Assembly: GCF_947494015.1 (NCBI RefSeq)
Contig: NZ_CANLTL010000001.1
Coordinates: 62,001-126,000, forward strand
Direction of reading: 5' to 3'
DNA: 64,000 nt
From: an uncultured Cellulomonas sp.
GTDB lineage: Bacteria > Actinomycetota > Actinomycetes > Actinomycetales > Cellulomonadaceae
A program made the translations under genes and the position numbers. Below, piece after piece: positions 61,539-64,000 of the stretch; the stretch's first letter is position 1; every line of letters starts with the position of its first letter. The notes beneath the pieces were generated by a model. That model did not search any database. It worked only from the letters and a program-made list of their open reading frames with translations, and was not told where the DNA came from.

Positions 61539-62828
61539 GTGAAGCGTCTCACCCTTCCCATCCGCACCCTGCCCAGGCTCAGCCTGCCCGTCCGCGGCCT
61601 GGCTGCCGTGGGCGTGCTCACCCTCGGCCTGACCGCCTGCTCCTCCGGCGGCACCGAGGGCGGCGCCGGCGGCGACGGAGCCACGGACAGCACGTTCACG
61701 TGGTGGGACCCCTACCCCCAGCACGACGACTCGTCCGACTGGGCGCAGCGCGTCCAGGCGTGCGGCGACGAGGCCGGCGTCACCATCGAGCGCACCGCCT
61801 ACGACACGACCGCGCTGACCAACCAGGCCCTGCTCTCCGCGCAGGAGGGCACCTCGCCGGACGTCATCCTCATCGACAACCCCGCCGTGTCGACGCTGGC
61901 CGACACCGGGATGCTCACCACGATGGGTGAGCTCGGATTCGAGACCGACGCGTTCGACGAGAACCTGCTCGCCGCCGGCGTCGTCGACGGCGAGACCTAC
62001 GGCATCCCGATCGGGGCCAACACGCTCGCGCTGTACTACAACAAGGCCATCCTCGACGCAGCAGGCGTGGACCCGGCGTCCATCACCGACTGGGCGAGCC
62101 TGGACGACGCGCTGGCCAAGGTCGCCGCCACGGGCAACAAGGGCATCACGTTCGCGGGCATCGGCACCGAGGAGGGCTCGTTCCAGTTCCTGCCGTGGTT
62201 CTGGGGCGCGGGGGCCGACCTCACCGCGCTGGACTCGCCCGAGGCCGTGGAGGCGCTGTCGCTGTGGAAGGGCTGGCTCGACGCCGGCTACGCCCAGCAG
62301 TCCGCCATCAACAACTCCCAGAACACCACCTGGGAGGAGTTCCTGACCGGCACCTTCGCCTTCGGCGAGAACGGGACCTGGCAGGTCAACAGCGCGGCGG
62401 AGGCCGACTTCGAGACCGGCTACATCCAGATCCCGGCGGTCGACGGCGGCGGCGCCCCGGCGCCCACGGGCGGTGAGTTCATCACCGCCCCGGTCCAGGA
62501 CGACGAGGCACGCTACGAGACGACGTCGCAGATCATCGAGTGCATGACCACGCCCGAGGGCCTGGTCGAGACGGCGAACACGTTCGCCTACTACATCCCG
62601 CCGACGGAACCCGGTCAGGAGGCGCTGCTCGAGGAGCACCCCGAGCTGCAGACCTGGGTCGACGCCGTCCGGGACGCCAAGGGGCGCACGAGCGACGACC
62701 TGGGCACCGACTACCCGGTCATCTCCGAGCAGCTGTGGACGGCGGTGCAGAACGCCCTGTCCGGCGCCATGTCCCCCGAGGAGGCTCTCTCGGCCGCCCA
62801 GCAGGCCGCCGAGTCCGCCACGAGCTGA
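61539..62828 (+). CDS. ABC sugar-binding lipoprotein (family 1, MalE-like)
   Basis: 429 residues. Signal ends in lipobox LTAC (Cys about 34). The mature part is a CUT1-type receptor: DSTFTWWDPYPQHDDSSDWA, PDVILIDNPAVSTLADTGML, YGIPIGANTLALYYNKAILD, FQFLPWFWGAGADL, TGTFAFGENGTWQVNSA. GTG 61539 follows a perfect AAGGAGGA site, one of the best in the window. CUT1 systems import oligosaccharides, which fits a locus with an extracellular hydrolase. A bulged hairpin after the stop resembles those behind ytfQ and chvE. Confidence 0.9.
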   Translation: MKRLTLPIRTLPRLSLPVRGLAAVGVLTLGLTACSSGGTEGGAGGDGATDSTFTWWDPYPQHDDSSDWAQRVQACGDEAGVTIERTAYDTTALTNQALLSAQEGTSPDVILIDNPAVSTLADTGMLTTMGELGFETDAFDENLLAAGVVDGETYGIPIGANTLALYYNKAILDAAGVDPASITDWASLDDALAKVAATGNKGITFAGIGTEEGSFQFLPWFWGAGADLTALDSPEAVEALSLWKGWLDAGYAQQSAINNSQNTTWEEFLTGTFAFGENGTWQVNSAAEADFETGYIQIPAVDGGGAPAPTGGEFITAPVQDDEARYETTSQIIECMTTPEGLVETANTFAYYIPPTEPGQEALLEEHPELQTWVDAVRDAKGRTSDDLGTDYPVISEQLWTAVQNALSGAMSPEEALSAAQQAAESATS

Positions 62829-62837
62829 CCCCTCGAC

Positions 62838-62888
62838 CGGCGCCCCGGCAGGAGCCCTCGGCATCCCGCCGGGCCCTGCGGGGCGCCG
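62838..62888 (+). terminator. Intercistronic hairpin between the receptor and permease genes
   Basis: CGGCGCCCCGGCAGG (62838-62852) pairs with CCTGCGGGGCGCCG (62875-62888) with one bulged G, and GCCC/GGGC extends it inside. It lies 9 bases after the receptor stop, within the operon. Confidence 0.6.
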
Positions 62889-62926
62889 AGCAGACCTGAC
62901 CACCACGACCTCACCTGGATGACGTC

Positions 62927-63910
62927 ATGAGCACGACCTCCACCCCGGTCGGGAGCACGGGCACGCCCGGGGGGGCGTCCGGCACCGCACCGGTCGTCGC
63001 CCCCCCGAGGCGGTCGCCCCGCCCCCGCGCCCGCTCCAACCGGTGGGCCGCGGCGGCCTTCGCGGCGCCGCTGCTGATCTACATGCTGGTCTTCTACGTG
63101 TTCCCGCTGTACCGCAACCTCGAGCTGAGCCTGCACGACTACACCGTGCGCGCCTTCGTCCAGGGCGACGCGCAGTTCGTGGGGCTCGAGAAGTACCGCG
63201 AGATCATCACCTCGGCCACGTTCGCGCCGGCCGTGCGCAACACGGTGGTGTTCGTCGTGGTGTCGCTGATCTTCCAGTACGCCCTGGGCCTGGCGCTGGC
63301 GGTGTTCTTCCGCAACAACTTCCGCCTGTCCGGCCTCCTGCGGGGCATGTTCCTCATCCCGTGGCTGCTGCCGCTGATCGTGTCGGCGTCCACCTGGTCG
63401 TGGATGCTCAACAGCGACAACGGGATCGTGAACTCGGTGCTCGCGGCGTTCGGCGTCGGCCAGATCAACTGGCTGACCTCGCCGACGATGGCGATCTGGT
63501 CGGTCACGATCGCCAACATCTGGCTGGGGATCCCGTTCAACCTCGTCATCCTGTACTCGGGGCTGCAGAACATCCCCGGCGACGTGTACGAGGCCGCGTC
63601 CCTGGACGGCGCCAACGGCTGGCAGCAGTTCTGGCGGATCACGTTCCCGCTGCTGCGACCGGTCTCGGCGATCACGCTGCTGCTGGGGTTCGTCTACACG
63701 CTCAAGGTGGTCGACGTGATCTGGATCATGACCAACGGCGGGCCGGCCAACGCGTCGACCACCCTCGCCGTGTGGTCCTACCGGGAGGCCTTCGGAACCG
63801 GCCAACCCGACTTCTCGCCGGCCGCCGCCGTCGGCAACGTCCTCATCCTCGTCGCCCTCGCCATCGGCCTGCTCTACCTGCAGCTGCAGCGCCGTCAGGA
63901 GAAGTCATGA
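62927..63910 (+). CDS. ABC sugar permease 1 (MalF-like)
   Basis: 327 residues. Proline/arginine-rich N-terminus (about 40 residues), then six membrane helices (AAFAAPLLIYMLVFYVFPLY first). The EAA loop is DVYEAASLDGANGWQQFWRITFPLL; the end is LYLQLQRRQEKS. ATG 62927 follows a weak site near GGATGACGTC. Forms the channel with the next gene, which it overlaps as ATGA. No ATPase gene lies within the window; CUT1 systems often share one MsiK-type ATPase encoded elsewhere. Confidence 0.92.
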   Translation: MSTTSTPVGSTGTPGGASGTAPVVAPPRRSPRPRARSNRWAAAAFAAPLLIYMLVFYVFPLYRNLELSLHDYTVRAFVQGDAQFVGLEKYREIITSATFAPAVRNTVVFVVVSLIFQYALGLALAVFFRNNFRLSGLLRGMFLIPWLLPLIVSASTWSWMLNSDNGIVNSVLAAFGVGQINWLTSPTMAIWSVTIANIWLGIPFNLVILYSGLQNIPGDVYEAASLDGANGWQQFWRITFPLLRPVSAITLLLGFVYTLKVVDVIWIMTNGGPANASTTLAVWSYREAFGTGQPDFSPAAAVGNVLILVALAIGLLYLQLQRRQEKS

Positions 63911-64000
63911 GCACCACGCGCACCTGGTGGAAGACCGCGCTCGGCGTCCTGTTCACGGCGCTGATGCTGTTCCCGGTCTACTGGATGGTCAACGTCTCGC
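63907..64000 (+). CDS. ABC sugar permease 2 (MalG-like), start only
   Basis: Only 31 codons are inside the window: MSTTRTWWKTALGVLFTALM then LFPVYWMVNVS, a basic start and the first membrane helix with the MalG-type FPVYWMV end. It overlaps the stop of permease 1 by four bases. The rest of the gene, and perhaps an intracellular hydrolase, lies beyond 64000. Confidence 0.85.
   Translation, partial: MSTTRTWWKTALGVLFTALMLFPVYWMVNVS

Noticed and set aside
1-64000. tRNA, rRNA, riboswitch, insertion sequence or phage genes
   Set aside because: No cloverleaf, T-box, transposase or integrase sequence was recognised when reading both strands; a covariance-model scan was not possible here.

Overview
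The window is high-GC actinobacterial DNA. Its gene content points to Cellulomonas or a close relative in the Micrococcales: GTG starts, hairpins without U-tails, ABC sugar importers with lipoprotein receptors, LacI/ROK/IclR/SorC regulators, and secreted glycoside hydrolases ending in three SLH-type repeats. No genus-level marker such as rRNA is present, so the name is an inference.

Layout. 1-9.4 kb (minus strand): end of a secreted LamG protein, a secreted SLH-bearing GH51 arabinofuranosidase, and a YtfQRT-YjfF-type importer. 9.4-16.2 kb (plus): a ChvE-GguA-GguB-type importer, a ROK regulator and an orphan ABC ATPase. 16.2-22.2 kb (minus): proC, a LacI-type AraR, then araB-araD-araA. The promoter of the YtfQ operon and that of araB carry the same 14-bp operator at the same place relative to -35 and -10, so arabinoside cleavage, arabinose import and arabinose catabolism look like one AraR regulon. 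22.3-28.6 kb is housekeeping: a membrane protein, radA, disA, an acidic-linker membrane protein, mutY and argA. 28.6-34.1 kb is a glycerol block (SorC-type regulator, glpD, glpF, glpK).

34.2-53.2 kb is a uronate block in several short operons: a KduD-like SDR, kdgK, eda and an IclR regulator; an AEC transporter; uxaC; a LacI regulator with a UxuB-like reductase; uxaA; a ManD-like mannonate dehydratase; and a second LacI regulator leading a four-gene PotABCD-type importer. Together these cover uronate to KDG to pyruvate plus glyceraldehyde 3-phosphate. Tagaturonate reductase (uxaB) has no obvious separate gene. A GNAT/VOC pair and a MarR remnant interrupt the block.

53.2-64 kb holds a 2-hydroxyacid dehydrogenase, an aldo-keto reductase, a junction of two broken genes, and a compact sugar locus: a 1413-residue surface glycoside hydrolase of unassigned clan GH-A type, a LacI regulator and a MalEFG-type importer that runs off the window. 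Three copies of GTCGAACCGGTTCGAC (two with one change) lie before the hydrolase, the regulator and the receptor gene. This locus is the best candidate for an undescribed system.

No tRNA, rRNA, CRISPR array, insertion sequence or prophage gene was recognised.
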